This document shows, in pieces, positions 24,504 through 34,032 of a stretch of DNA of 64,000 nucleotides (positions are counted from its first letter, which is position 1; the number at the start of each line of letters is the position of its first letter). The DNA is taken from assembly GCF_034670185.1 (NCBI RefSeq), contig NZ_JAXMNY010000001.1, positions 744,001-808,000 of the forward strand, written 5' to 3'. Both the position numbers and the translations under genes were made by a program. The DNA is from Nisaea sp. GTDB taxonomy: Bacteria; Pseudomonadota; Alphaproteobacteria; Thalassobaculales; Thalassobaculaceae. Under the pieces are notes generated by a model. That model saw nothing but the letters and a program-made list of their open reading frames with translations, was not told the DNA's origin and did not search any database.

Positions 24504-27032
24504 CTAAGTACCTGTAGATACGCAGGATTCGGCCAGATGCCGGAACAGCGTATTAGGCTCGAAGGGCTTTGTGACATGGCCGCACATGCCTGCTTTGCGG
24601 CATTTCTCGATCTCTTCCGACACTGCGTGCGCGGTCAGCGCGATGACTTTGAGAGTGTGGTGCCTGGGATCGGCCAGAATGAGTCTGGTGGCCTCGTGAC
24701 CATCCATAATCGGCATTTGCAGGTCCATCAGAACGGCATCGATCCGGGGTGGTGCATCGGACAGCATGATGTCTACAGCCTCTTTGCCGTGCTCGGCTGA
24801 TGTCACAGCGATTCCGGCACCTTCGAGCAGAACTGTCGCTATTTCTCGATTGATCGCATTGTCCTCCACCAACAGGACCTGAAGGCCGTCGCACGCCGCA
24901 CGCCAGTCTCGTTCTCCACTGATCGGGATGGCACTGTCATCGGTTATCAGCGGCAATGGCAGGTCTACATGGAACGTGCTGCCATGGTCTGGCTCGCTCT
25001 CGACCCAGACCTCTCCGTTCATCGAATGTGCAAGCTCCCGACAGATGGCAAGCCCGAGACCTGTCCCGCCATACCGGCGCGTTGTCGATGCATCTGCCTG
25101 ATGGAAGGGAATAAAAATGCGCTCTGCAACACCCTTATCCATACCGATTCCGCTATCGGATACGGAAAACCGGGTTTGACTGATCCCGTTCTTTTCAGGC
25201 TCGGATGTCACGGTCAGCCGTACATAGCCGGTATCGGTGAACTTCACGGCGTTGCTGCAATAATTAGTCAGGATCTGACCGATATGAAACGGATCTCCCA
25301 GGAACTGCATGTTTTCGGTTCCATTCGAGATCACTTCAAAGGCAAGCCCTTTCTCCTCGGCGCGCGTCTCGGCAATTGAAACAACGCTATCCAGAACATC
25401 GCTCAGTCTGAAGGGGATTTCCTCTATGTCGAGCTGACCCGCTTCGATTTTCGCGAAATCAAGGACGTCATTCACGACGTTGAGCAGAGCATTCGACGAG
25501 GAACGGACCTTGGCGACAATGTCTGCCTGTCTCTCTGTAAGCTCTGTGTCCGCTAGAATGCGGTTGAGGCCGATGACGCCATTAAGCGGAGTCCGGATTT
25601 CATGACTCATGCGGGCAAGAAAATCTGATTTCGCCTTGTCTGCATGCTCGGCGCGACTCTTTGCTTTTCGCATTTCAGCTTCTGCGCGTTCGGTCTCGCG
25701 CAGCTGGTTGTTCAGCTCGGACGTGCGTTCCTCGACCCGCTGCTCCAGCTCCTCGTTGGTCGACCGCAGCAAAGCCTCAAGCCGCTTTTCATCGGTGACA
25801 TCCCGATAGGTCGCCACGAAACCATTGTCGATAGGGCGACGATTTACTTCGATTAATGTCCCGTCCCTGCGTTGCCTGAGGGCGGTATACGCCTCTGGAC
25901 CGGCGGCAGCGGTGGCGTGCCGTTCGACAATCTCGTCAATATCGCCTTCGCCGAATTCGCCCATTTCTGCCTGGTATCGCAGGAACTCGGTAAAATGGCG
26001 GCCGGGCTGATTAAAATGATGTGGTACGGCCATCAGATTGAACGCCTGCGGATTTGCGGCAACCAGGTTCAGATCCCTGTCGAACAGGGAGATGCCGTAA
26101 TTCAGAGTTTCGAGGATGGTTTCGAGAGCTGAGGTTTTTTCGACAAGTTCATCGTTGTTTGCCCGCAAGAGGGCTTCCAGTTGTTTTTGCTCGGTCACAT
26201 CGACATATGTGGCCACGAACCCGTTTTCTACCGGGCGGCTCCAGATCTCGTAGAACCTTCCGTTCGACTGTTCTCGGGTGTAACGGTGGTGGCCAAACGT
26301 TTGGGCGAGATCGACCCGCTCCTGCACCTGTTCCTCTATATCGCCCGGGCCGTATTCACCGCGCTCGGCCAGAACCCTGGCGAGAGCTCCGAACGGAGTT
26401 CCCGGACGGTTCAATTCCTGGGGGATCCGCATCATGTCGAAGGCCTGGCGGTTCGCTGCGACCAGATGCAGGTCACGATCGAACAAGGTGATGCCATAGT
26501 TAACCGATTCAAGAATGGTTTCCAGCGCCTGGGTCTTTGCTGAGAGTTCCTCTTCGCGCTTCTGAAGCCGGGCAGTGCGCTCCCACACAAGCTCGTCCAG
26601 ACGCTCGTTCGACTGCTCAAGCGCCTGCTGGGATTTCCGCAACTCTGTAATGTCATCGTAGGTAGTTACAAAGCCTCCGCCGGCAATGGGTGTTCCAGTG
26701 ATGCGCAGGACCGTTCCGTCCGGCCGCTTGCGTTCGAAGCTGTGTGCTTCTGCCTGGCGCGCCATTGCAATTCGCTCATTGACGAGATCTTCGATCTGAC
26801 CGGGACCGTACTCGCCGCGTTCTGCATTGTGTCGGAAGAATACGGCTAGCGATGTGCCTGGAGTTCCCATCCAGTGCGGGAAGTCAAGCAAGTCAAGATA
26901 GCGCCGGTTGCAGACAACCAAACTGAGGTCTTGATCAAAATAACTAAGACCCTGGCTGACATTTTCGATCACGGACGAAAATATGTCCTGGTCCGTAATG
27001 TTTGGTTTCATGGCGCTGGCCGGGTCTTTCAT
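24504..27032 (-). CDS. Triple-PAS hybrid histidine kinase
   Basis: An 842-residue cytoplasmic hybrid sensor kinase. Three PAS repeats (about 15-135, 170-285 and 300-420) share motifs such as NYGI.LFDRDL.LVAAN and GEYGPGDIEE.V. A coiled coil follows, then HisKA with the phospho-His in FLARMSHEIRTPLNG, HATPase with N box NYCSNAVKFTD and G boxes SDSGIGM and GGTGLGLAICREL, and a receiver domain with the phospho-Asp in VLMDLQMP and Lys in VTKPFEP. No membrane segment is seen. A start at 27011 is also possible. No response regulator lies next to it. Confidence 0.94.
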   Translation of the reverse strand: MKDPASAMKPNITDQDIFSSVIENVSQGLSYFDQDLSLVVCNRRYLDLLDFPHWMGTPGTSLAVFFRHNAERGEYGPGQIEDLVNERIAMARQAEAHSFERKRPDGTVLRITGTPIAGGGFVTTYDDITELRKSQQALEQSNERLDELVWERTARLQKREEELSAKTQALETILESVNYGITLFDRDLHLVAANRQAFDMMRIPQELNRPGTPFGALARVLAERGEYGPGDIEEQVQERVDLAQTFGHHRYTREQSNGRFYEIWSRPVENGFVATYVDVTEQKQLEALLRANNDELVEKTSALETILETLNYGISLFDRDLNLVAANPQAFNLMAVPHHFNQPGRHFTEFLRYQAEMGEFGEGDIDEIVERHATAAAGPEAYTALRQRRDGTLIEVNRRPIDNGFVATYRDVTDEKRLEALLRSTNEELEQRVEERTSELNNQLRETERAEAEMRKAKSRAEHADKAKSDFLARMSHEIRTPLNGVIGLNRILADTELTERQADIVAKVRSSSNALLNVVNDVLDFAKIEAGQLDIEEIPFRLSDVLDSVVSIAETRAEEKGLAFEVISNGTENMQFLGDPFHIGQILTNYCSNAVKFTDTGYVRLTVTSEPEKNGISQTRFSVSDSGIGMDKGVAERIFIPFHQADASTTRRYGGTGLGLAICRELAHSMNGEVWVESEPDHGSTFHVDLPLPLITDDSAIPISGERDWRAACDGLQVLLVEDNAINREIATVLLEGAGIAVTSAEHGKEAVDIMLSDAPPRIDAVLMDLQMPIMDGHEATRLILADPRHHTLKVIALTAHAVSEEIEKCRKAGMCGHVTKPFEPNTLFRHLAESCVSTGT

Positions 27033-27106
27033 CGCGATGACACTTTGTGAGACTAAGGGGAGTGTATGGCGAGTATGTTAATACTTGGTTGCCTAATCCT
27101 AGGCAC

Positions 27107-28042
27107 TTAAGTGCCGTTTTTTTCGATGAGCGCTATGTAAAAGGTTTGCAGGTTGCGGGTCATTGGTCCGGGAAACCCGCCGGAGCCGACCGGTTTGCCA
27201 TCAATCTCTGCGACGGGTGTAAGGCCACCAAAGGAGCCGGTCAGAAAGGCCTCGTCGGCGCCGTGGCACTCCACCAGCGAGAAGTTCTTCGCAAAGACGG
27301 GGATATCGTTTTGCCGGCACAGGTCGATGACCTTCTGCCGAGTGACGCCGTTCATGCAGTAGTCGCCTGTGGAGGTCCAGACTTCCCCGCGCCTGACGAT
27401 GAAAAAATTGCAGGCATTCGTCGTGTTGACGAAGCCGTGCGGGTCAAGCATCAGCCCTTCATCGGCCCCGGCCTGTTCGGCCTGCAGGCAGGCGATGACG
27501 CAATTTAGCTTCGAATGTGAATTTAGTTTCGGGTCCTGGGAGTGCGGCAGCCCCCGGACTTGTGGCACCGTGGCCAGCCGGATGCCGCGCTGGTGCAAGG
27601 CACTGGCGGGTTTCGAATGTTCCAGAATGATGACCACGGTCGGCCCGCTACGGGAAAGCGAGGGATGCTGGAATGGCCGCGCCTTGATCCCGCGCGTGAT
27701 CATCAGGCGGCAATGCACGTCGGTCTGCATTTCATTGGCCGCCGCGGTTTTATCCATGGCGGCGCGGATACCGGCCCGGTCCATGCCGATATCGAGGGAG
27801 ACCGCCTTGCAGCTTTCGAAAAACCGGTCCATGTGCTCTTCGAAGAACACCCATTTGCCATTGTGCAGCCGCATTCCCTCCCACATGCCGTCACCCAGCA
27901 TGAAGCCGGAATCGTAAACGGAAACAACAGCATGGGCGCGTGGAACCAGATCTCCGTTTATGTAGATTTTGATGTTCTGGTTGCGCGGGTCGTCTTCCGC
28001 ATCGTGCGTGGTCTTGCGTTCATCCGAGCCGTTGTTATGCAT
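27107..28042 (-). CDS. Class IV PLP-dependent aminotransferase
   Basis: A 311-residue fold-type IV aminotransferase of the branched-chain/D-amino acid group. The PLP lysine is in LNSHSKLNCVIACLQA (about residue 178), followed by the conserved AGADEGLMLD and FVNTTNACNFFIV. VSVYDSGFMLGDGMWEGMRL near residue 45 is the usual N-terminal signature. The ATG at 28042 has AGGA 5-6 bases upstream; upstream in-frame TTG codons lack this. Whether it is a branched-chain, D-alanine or (R)-amine enzyme cannot be decided. Confidence 0.9.
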   Translation of the reverse strand: MHNNGSDERKTTHDAEDDPRNQNIKIYINGDLVPRAHAVVSVYDSGFMLGDGMWEGMRLHNGKWVFFEEHMDRFFESCKAVSLDIGMDRAGIRAAMDKTAAANEMQTDVHCRLMITRGIKARPFQHPSLSRSGPTVVIILEHSKPASALHQRGIRLATVPQVRGLPHSQDPKLNSHSKLNCVIACLQAEQAGADEGLMLDPHGFVNTTNACNFFIVRRGEVWTSTGDYCMNGVTRQKVIDLCRQNDIPVFAKNFSLVECHGADEAFLTGSFGGLTPVAEIDGKPVGSGGFPGPMTRNLQTFYIALIEKNGT

Positions 28043-28196
28043 GAAATCCTCGTATCCGATGTTGCCGGGAGGAAGTGTGTCGTGCTGACGGACTGATGAC
28101 AATTCAATGCGGCTGTCCTGCTATGCGGATGATTGACCATGACCATAGCGTCATGTCACTGACATCGGCGAAAGTCTCGTTTACGGAGTCTGCCGC

Positions 28197-29450
28197 GTGA
28201 CCGCCGAAGCCAAGTCTCCTGCTTTTTCTCCTTCCCGCGCGCTGCTGCTTACCGGCTGGCTGTTTGCCTCGGTATTCTTCCTCTATGCCTTCGTGCTCCG
28301 GGTATCGCCGTCCGTGATGGTCGACGACCTGATGCGGGAGTTCGCGGTCGGCGGCGCGATTCTCGGCAACCTCTCCGCCGTCTATTTCTATGTTTATGCC
28401 AGCATCCAGGTTCCGATCGGTGTGGCTATCGATCGGCTCGGTGCACGCCGCCTTGCGACCGGAGCCGCGGCGATCTGTACCATTGGTGTTCTGGTGTTTG
28501 CCGGGGCCGATACGCTCTGGATGGCATATTTCGGACGGTTTCTGATCGGCCTTGGCTGCGCGTGCAGCTTTGTCGCCGCGCTGTCGGTGGCGGCCATCTG
28601 GTTTCCGGGACGTTTTGCCCTATTGGGCGGCCTTGCGCAGATGCTCGGCGTGCTTGGCGGCGTATTGGGGCAGGGGCCGTTCGGCTATGCGGTGGAGCAG
28701 ATCGGCTGGCGCGAGACGAATTGGTGGGTCGCGATGGGCGGTGTCGTTCTGACGATTTGCCTGTTCCTCACGGTCCGGGACAAACCCTCTGGCGGGACGG
28801 AACCGGCCCGACCGCTTCTGGAGGGTGTAAAGCGCGCTCTGAGCAACAGACAGACTTGGCTGGCGGCAGCATTCGGCGTGGGCATGACCGGCTCCATGCT
28901 GGCATTCGGCGGCCTATGGGGCGTGCCGTTCTTCATGGAAGCGCGCGGTCTGGCGAAACCCGAGGCCGCGGCGTTGGCGTCTGTCATGTTTTTCGGCTGG
29001 GGTGTCGGGGCTCCGCTCAGCGGCTGGCTCTCCGACAAACTCGGCAAGCGGCGCCCGTTCATGGTGCTGGGCGGCCTGCTGGCAACGGTAGGCATCACGC
29101 TGACAATCCTGTTTCCGTCGATGCCGCTGCCGTTGCTGCAGGCAGTTCTGGTGATGCAGGGCTTCGGCTCTTCCACCATGGTGTTGAGCTTCGCCGTGGC
29201 ACGGGAGCACAATCCGCCATGGGCCAACAGCGCGACGCTCGGCATCATCAACAGTTTCGTGGTTGGCAGCGGTGCGGTGCTACAGCCAGCCATCGGCTAT
29301 CTGCTCGATCTCGGCTGGGACGGCCGCTTGGTCGACGGGGCCCGGGTCTATTCCCTCGATACGTTCGGCTTCGCTCTACAGGTGCTGCCGTGGTGCTGCC
29401 TTGCGGGAGTGGTGGCGGCCTGCTTCATCCGGGAAATCAGGGACCGATGA
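28197..29450 (+). CDS. Major facilitator superfamily transporter
   Basis: A 417-residue MFS protein with twelve predicted membrane segments. The loop 2-3 signature is visible as IDRLGARRLATG and its repeat in the second half as SDKLGKRRPFMV. The start is a GTG at 28197 with GGAG 8 bases upstream. It is divergent from the class IV aminotransferase. The substrate is unknown; the overall look is of the organic-anion/sugar-phosphate type. Confidence 0.92.
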   Translation: MTAEAKSPAFSPSRALLLTGWLFASVFFLYAFVLRVSPSVMVDDLMREFAVGGAILGNLSAVYFYVYASIQVPIGVAIDRLGARRLATGAAAICTIGVLVFAGADTLWMAYFGRFLIGLGCACSFVAALSVAAIWFPGRFALLGGLAQMLGVLGGVLGQGPFGYAVEQIGWRETNWWVAMGGVVLTICLFLTVRDKPSGGTEPARPLLEGVKRALSNRQTWLAAAFGVGMTGSMLAFGGLWGVPFFMEARGLAKPEAAALASVMFFGWGVGAPLSGWLSDKLGKRRPFMVLGGLLATVGITLTILFPSMPLPLLQAVLVMQGFGSSTMVLSFAVAREHNPPWANSATLGIINSFVVGSGAVLQPAIGYLLDLGWDGRLVDGARVYSLDTFGFALQVLPWCCLAGVVAACFIREIRDR

Positions 29451-29531
29451 CATCGGTCGCGGCCGCCCTGAGGGCAGTTCCATGAACGTCCGATAAGCGA
29501 AGAATGGGCCTCTTTGCTGACCCTCACCCGC

Positions 29532-30224
29532 TCATATCAGGCCTTGCGCCTTGAAACTGGTATGCGCGGCCCGGCCGACGATGATGTGGTCGTGCAACAC
29601 AATGCCGAGCGCTGACGCTGCCCGCTGGATCTGGCCGGTCATGTCGATATCCGCCTTAGACGGCGTGGTGTCGCCACTTGGATGGTTATGCACAAGGATC
29701 AGCGCAGTCGCGCCGAGATCGAGCGCACGTGCCACCACCTCGCGGGGATAGACTGGCGTGTGATCGACTGTGCCTTCCTGCTGCACCTCGTCGGCGATAA
29801 TCCGGTTTTTCTTGTCGAGGAAGAGCACACGAAACTGTTCGCGTTTCGAGAATCCCATCGCCGCCCGGCAATAGGCAATCAACTGATCCCAGGAGGAGAC
29901 GACGGCGCGTTCCTGGACCTCCTCCCGCATCAGCCTCACAGCGGCGGCACGGACACTTGTCAGGGCTATCGCCGTGCTCTCCCCGACGCCGCGGACCTTC
30001 ATCAGGTCTTCCGCTGGCGCGGAGATGGTTTCGGCAAAGCTGCCGAACCGTTCTAGCAGGGACTTGGCGAGAGGCTTTACATCCCCGCGCGGCCGGGACT
30101 GAAACAGCACCAGCTCTAGCAACTCATAATCCGCGATAGTGTCCGGGCCGGATTTCAGAAAACGTTCCCGGAGCCGGCGCCGGTGTCCGGAATTGAAGTC
30201 CGGACTCACTAGGTCCCGTGGCAC
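29532..30224 (-). CDS. radC: RadC/JAB-domain protein
   Basis: A 230-residue RadC-family protein. A helix-hairpin-helix region (about 60-95, VRGVGESTAIALTSVRAAA) precedes a JAMM/MPN domain with HNHPSGDTTPSKAD (about 180-193), the metal-binding His-His-Asp set. The family was named for DNA repair but its biochemical role is unsettled. GGGGAGG lies 7 bases before the GTG at 30224, which I prefer; another GTG at 30248 would add eight residues. It is in line with map and sfsA. Confidence 0.93.
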   Translation of the reverse strand: MPRDLVSPDFNSGHRRRLRERFLKSGPDTIADYELLELVLFQSRPRGDVKPLAKSLLERFGSFAETISAPAEDLMKVRGVGESTAIALTSVRAAAVRLMREEVQERAVVSSWDQLIAYCRAAMGFSKREQFRVLFLDKKNRIIADEVQQEGTVDHTPVYPREVVARALDLGATALILVHNHPSGDTTPSKADIDMTGQIQRAASALGIVLHDHIIVGRAAHTSFKAQGLI

Positions 30225-30301
30225 GAATGAAGCCTCCCCTTCGATCACTCACTGAAATGATCATGGAAGGGGCGGGTGTGTTTTTTCGGCCGGTAGAGAG
30301 A

Positions 30302-31120
30302 TCAGTCCGCGTAGGGCGGCTTTGTGTAGCCCTTGGGAGACTCCGTGAAGATCTCGCAGCCGTCTGCCGTCACACCGATCGAATGCTCGAACTGGGCGGA
30401 GAGGGAACGGTCGCGGGTCACGGCTGTCCAGCCGTCCGGCAGAATCTTCACGGCGTATTTGCCGTCATTGATCATCGGCTCGATGGTGAAGAACATGCCT
30501 TCCTGCAGGGCCGGGCCTGTGCCTTTCTCGCCATAGTGCAGCACGCTCGGCGCTGCATGGAAGGTGCGGCCGAGGCCATGGCCGCAGAAATCTCGCACCA
30601 CGGAGCAGCGCTCGCCCTCGGCATAGGTCTGGATGGCGTAGCCAATATCGCCCAGCGTGGCGCCCGGCTTCACCACGGCGATGCCGCGCATCAGGCTTTC
30701 ATAGGTGATGTCCATCAACCGGCGCGCCTTCACGCCGACCTTGCCGACGCCGAACATCCGGCTGGTGTCGCCGTGCCAGCCATTCAGGATAACGGTGACG
30801 TCGATGTTGAGGATGTCGCCGCTCTCCAGCTTCCGGGCCCCCGGAATGCCGTGGCAGACAACATGGTTGATTGAGGTGCAGATCGACTTCGGAAAGCCTT
30901 TGTAGCCAAGCGGTGCCGGGGTCGCGCCATGCTCCAGAATGAAGTCGTGGGAGAGCTGGTCCAGCTCCCCGGTGGTCACACCCGGTTTGACATGTGGCGT
31001 GATGAAATCGAGCGTTTCCGCAGCCAGGCGTCCGGCCAGGCGCATGCCCTGAAAGTCGAGCGGGCCGTGCAGCTTGATGGCGCGGTAATTCTCATCCTGG
31101 GCGAGTGAAGGATCTTGCAT
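30302..31120 (-). CDS. map: Type I methionine aminopeptidase
   Basis: A 272-residue type I methionine aminopeptidase that removes the initiator Met from new proteins. All five metal ligands can be seen: Asp in NIDVT, Asp in HGDTSRMF, His in GHGLGRTFH, Glu in TIEPM and Glu in FEHSIGV. It lacks the zinc-finger extension of eukaryotic enzymes. The ATG at 31120 has GGA 7 bases upstream. The radC gene follows at a short distance, as in many alphaproteobacteria. Confidence 0.97.
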   Translation of the reverse strand: MQDPSLAQDENYRAIKLHGPLDFQGMRLAGRLAAETLDFITPHVKPGVTTGELDQLSHDFILEHGATPAPLGYKGFPKSICTSINHVVCHGIPGARKLESGDILNIDVTVILNGWHGDTSRMFGVGKVGVKARRLMDITYESLMRGIAVVKPGATLGDIGYAIQTYAEGERCSVVRDFCGHGLGRTFHAAPSVLHYGEKGTGPALQEGMFFTIEPMINDGKYAVKILPDGWTAVTRDRSLSAQFEHSIGVTADGCEIFTESPKGYTKPPYAD

Positions 31121-31227
31121 GCTGTTCCAAAGTGCGCGGCGCGGGCCGGGCAATGTCAGTAAATGTGTCTGCCATAAATGCGACCCGAGGGCGCGAGCGT
31201 CAAGTCAATCCGGCCCGGAAAACGCCG

Positions 31228-31944
31228 TCAGGGACAGACAATGGGAAGTTGGCGGCGGACTGAAATAGCCTCGGTGGTGATTGACGTGTCGTAGCAGATC
31301 GCCTCGACACCGGCCTTGCGCGCGACCCGCAATGCCTCGGCATAGCCGGGGTCGATATCCTCGGCGATGCAGAACCGGTCGCAGTCCATGCGCTGCACCA
31401 GATAGACCATGACAGCTCTATTCCCCCTGGCGACTTCGTTGCCGAGTTCGACCAGATGTTTGGCTCCGCGCTTGGTGACGGCGTCCGGAAACTCGGCGGC
31501 GCCGGGGTTCGGGCCATCGTCGCGCTTCAGGTGAACGTTCTTGACTTCGGCGTAGCAAATGCCCTTCGCGGGATCGTCCAGATAGAGATCGATTCTGGAG
31601 TTCTCACCGTACTTAACTTCACGCCGGAGGCTCTCGTACCCGGAAAGCTCGGTGATGGTGCCGTCCCGAACGGCTTCCTCGACAATGGCATTTGGGTAGC
31701 CGGTATTGATGCCGACGAGGCCGCCGGACGTCTCGATAAGCTCGAATGTATAGGCGAGCTTGCGTTTCGGATTGTCTGATTTGGAGAGCCAGACCCGGGA
31801 GCCGGGGTCCTTCAGGCCGATCATGCCGCCCGGATTGGGACAGTGGGCCGTCACCTCGGTTCCGTCCAGCAGCCGGACATCGGCGAGAAAGCGCTTGTAG
31901 CGCTGGATCAGGGTGCCTTCATACAGCGGCGACGGAAGTTGCAT
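31228..31944 (-). CDS. sfsA: SfsA family DNA/RNA nuclease-like protein
   Basis: A 238-residue SfsA protein. The N-terminal OB-like part carries RYKRFLADVRL and HCPNPGGMIGL. The C-terminal nuclease-like domain has RIDLYLDD and CYAEVKNVHLK, whose Asp, Glu and Lys form a PD-(D/E)xK-type site, and FPDAVTKRGAKHL. E. coli SfsA was first described as a sugar-fermentation stimulator and binds DNA. Length is typical. Confidence 0.95.
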   Translation of the reverse strand: MQLPSPLYEGTLIQRYKRFLADVRLLDGTEVTAHCPNPGGMIGLKDPGSRVWLSKSDNPKRKLAYTFELIETSGGLVGINTGYPNAIVEEAVRDGTITELSGYESLRREVKYGENSRIDLYLDDPAKGICYAEVKNVHLKRDDGPNPGAAEFPDAVTKRGAKHLVELGNEVARGNRAVMVYLVQRMDCDRFCIAEDIDPGYAEALRVARKAGVEAICYDTSITTEAISVRRQLPIVCP

Positions 31945-32013
31945 AGGGGCGTCCGTTGTTCCATGTTTCCGGGGCTCTATTTTCCTTTTCCGTCATAGCA
32001 ATCCCGGTCGATC

Positions 32014-32802
32014 ATGTCAGACGAAACCGTCACTGCCGCCTTCCTTATCATCGGTAACGAAATCCTGTCCGGACGCACCAAGGACAAGAACCTTGGGTTC
32101 CTTGCCGAGAAGCTGACCGAAACCGGTATCCGGCTTTCCGAAGTCCGGGTGGTGCGGGACGAGGAGGGGGAAATCGTCTCGGCGGTCCGGGCGCTCTCGG
32201 AGGCCTATACCTACGTCTTCACCTCCGGCGGGATCGGCCCGACCCATGATGACATCACCTGCGCCTCTATCGCCGCAGCCTTCAACAAGCCTGTCATCCG
32301 TAATCCTGAAGCGATGCGGCGGATGGAGGTGCATTACGAAACCATCGGCCGGGAATTCAACGAGGCCCGGAAGAAGATGGCGGAGACTCCGGAAGGGGCG
32401 ACGCTGATCGATAATGTTGTCTCGGTCGCGCCGGGCTTCATCATCGGCAACGTGCATGTCATGGCCGGCGTGCCGAGCGTGTTCCAGGCGATGGTGCTGG
32501 AACTCCTGCCGATCCTGAAGCACGGCACCAAGATGAAATCCCGCTCCGTCAGCTGCACAATCGGGGAGGGTACGGTCGCTGCTCCGCTTGGTGCGATCCA
32601 GGACCGCTTCCCTGACGTGGAGATTGGCAGTTATCCCTATTACCGGGCTGGCGGGTTCGGCACCACGCTGGTAGCGCGCGGCACGGACGAGGCTGCGCTG
32701 GAGGAAGTCGCCGACGCGATCCGGGAAATGATACGAGAGTTTGGCGGCGAGCCGTTTGAAGCGCGCCCGGAAGATACGGGGGAGACAGAGAATGCCAGTT
32801 GA
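32014..32802 (+). CDS. CinA-like molybdopterin-binding domain protein
   Basis: A 262-residue protein of the competence/damage-inducible CinA N-terminal family, with a MoaB/MogA-type fold. FLIIGNEILSGRTKDKN and FTSGGIGPTHDDIT are the two family signatures. The C-terminal nicotinamide-nucleotide amidase domain of full CinA is absent, which is common in this subfamily. Its function is not established. The last 11 bases overlap the start of the enoyl-CoA hydratase gene. Confidence 0.92.
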   Translation: MSDETVTAAFLIIGNEILSGRTKDKNLGFLAEKLTETGIRLSEVRVVRDEEGEIVSAVRALSEAYTYVFTSGGIGPTHDDITCASIAAAFNKPVIRNPEAMRRMEVHYETIGREFNEARKKMAETPEGATLIDNVVSVAPGFIIGNVHVMAGVPSVFQAMVLELLPILKHGTKMKSRSVSCTIGEGTVAAPLGAIQDRFPDVEIGSYPYYRAGGFGTTLVARGTDEAALEEVADAIREMIREFGGEPFEARPEDTGETENAS

Positions 32803-33565
32803 AATCAGTCGCAAGGAACTGGGCACAGGGATTGTTGTCACCATCACCTGGGACAACAGTCAGAAACTCAACATCGTCGATTCGGCGGCGATTGAGGAAC
32901 TGGCTGCCGCTGTCACAGGGCTTGATGGCGACGACACCATTCGTGCCGTGATCCTGCGCGGTGCCGGGCATAAGGCCTTCATCGGCGGCGCCGATATCAA
33001 CGAGATGGCGGCCTGCGACGCAGACAGTGCGGAAGCCTTCATTTCCGGCCTGCACGGCCTGATGAAGGCGATCCGGGAATGCCGCGTGCCGGTGATCGCC
33101 GCCATTGACGGCTACTGCCTCGGTGCAGGCATGGAAGTCGCGGCGGCCTGCGATATCCGGATTGCCGGAGAGAATGCCAAGTTCGGCATGCCGGAAGTCA
33201 AGGTCGGCATCCCGTCGGTTATCGAGGCGGCCCTGTTGCCGCGGCTGATCGGCTGGGGAAAAGCCTCCTATCTGATCTATACTGGTGCCACGATTGATCT
33301 CCGGACGGCCCGCGACTGGGGCTTTGTCGAGCGCATGGTGACGTCTGACTCGCTGTTCGAGATCGCCGAGGATATGGCGACGGAAATTGCCAAGGCTGGC
33401 CCGGCGGCGATCCGCATCCAGAAGCAGCTGCTGAAGGTGTGGGAAGAGGAGCCGCTGGAAGAAGCCATCGAGGCCGGTATCGAAGCCTTTGCCGCCGCCT
33501 ACGAGACTGGCGAGCCGCAGGCCATGATGCAGGCCTTCCTGGCCAAGAAGAAGGGCGCGGTCTGA
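32792..33565 (+). CDS. Enoyl-CoA hydratase/isomerase family protein
   Basis: A 257-residue crotonase-fold protein. The oxyanion-hole segments are HKAFIGGADINEMA and AIDGYCLGAGMEVAAACDIRI. In the second, the first catalytic Glu position lies near GMPEVKVGIPSVIEAALLPR, where the hydratase-type Glu in MPEVKVGI is kept. The exact acyl substrate is unknown. A GGGGGAG site lies inside the preceding gene, 7 bases before the ATG at 32792. Confidence 0.92.
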   Translation: MPVEISRKELGTGIVVTITWDNSQKLNIVDSAAIEELAAAVTGLDGDDTIRAVILRGAGHKAFIGGADINEMAACDADSAEAFISGLHGLMKAIRECRVPVIAAIDGYCLGAGMEVAAACDIRIAGENAKFGMPEVKVGIPSVIEAALLPRLIGWGKASYLIYTGATIDLRTARDWGFVERMVTSDSLFEIAEDMATEIAKAGPAAIRIQKQLLKVWEEEPLEEAIEAGIEAFAAAYETGEPQAMMQAFLAKKKGAV

Positions 33566-33568
33566 GCC

Positions 33569-33982
33569 ATGGCATGGGCGCGGGGAGCAGCGTTTTTGCT
33601 CTGCCTCACGCTTGCCGTGGCGGCCGGTGCCGCTCATTCAGCGGCACCGCAGGTCGAGGGTGTCTGGGGTATCGCCGGGCCGGACGGGAAGCCGAAATGC
33701 AGCGGCACGGCGGTGATGGTATTTCATCAGGGGATTTATGTGCGCGCCCTGCCGAAGCACGGCACGCTCTCCGGCGATCGGGTTCTGGAGATGGGGCGCT
33801 CGACCTACCGGATATCCGGTGACCGGGTTGAAGTCGATCAGGTTCTGACCTGGTCCGCACCGGAGCCTCGGCGGACCTACCTGATAAAGCGTGGCGGCGC
33901 CCCGGAGCTGATCCGGGAGGGAGAAACGCAAATAGTCCTGAAACTTTGTCCGTCATTGGACCCTAAACAGTTGATTCAGTGA
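33569..33982 (+). CDS. Small exported hypothetical protein
   Basis: A 137-residue protein with a signal peptide (GAAFLLCLTLAVAAGAAHSA, about 6-25) and a mature beta-rich domain starting QVEGVWGIAGPDGKPKCSG. Two cysteines, in PKCSGTA and LKLCPSL, could form a disulfide in the periplasm. The VEGVWG beginning resembles small lipocalin-like envelope domains, but I do not assign a family. It starts 3 bases after the hydratase stop, so it belongs to that operon. Confidence 0.72.
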   Translation: MAWARGAAFLLCLTLAVAAGAAHSAAPQVEGVWGIAGPDGKPKCSGTAVMVFHQGIYVRALPKHGTLSGDRVLEMGRSTYRISGDRVEVDQVLTWSAPEPRRTYLIKRGGAPELIREGETQIVLKLCPSLDPKQLIQ

Positions 33983-34032
33983 CGAACGGAAGCGCATAAT
34001 CCATCAAGACAGATTGGCTGGAGGGACCTTCC

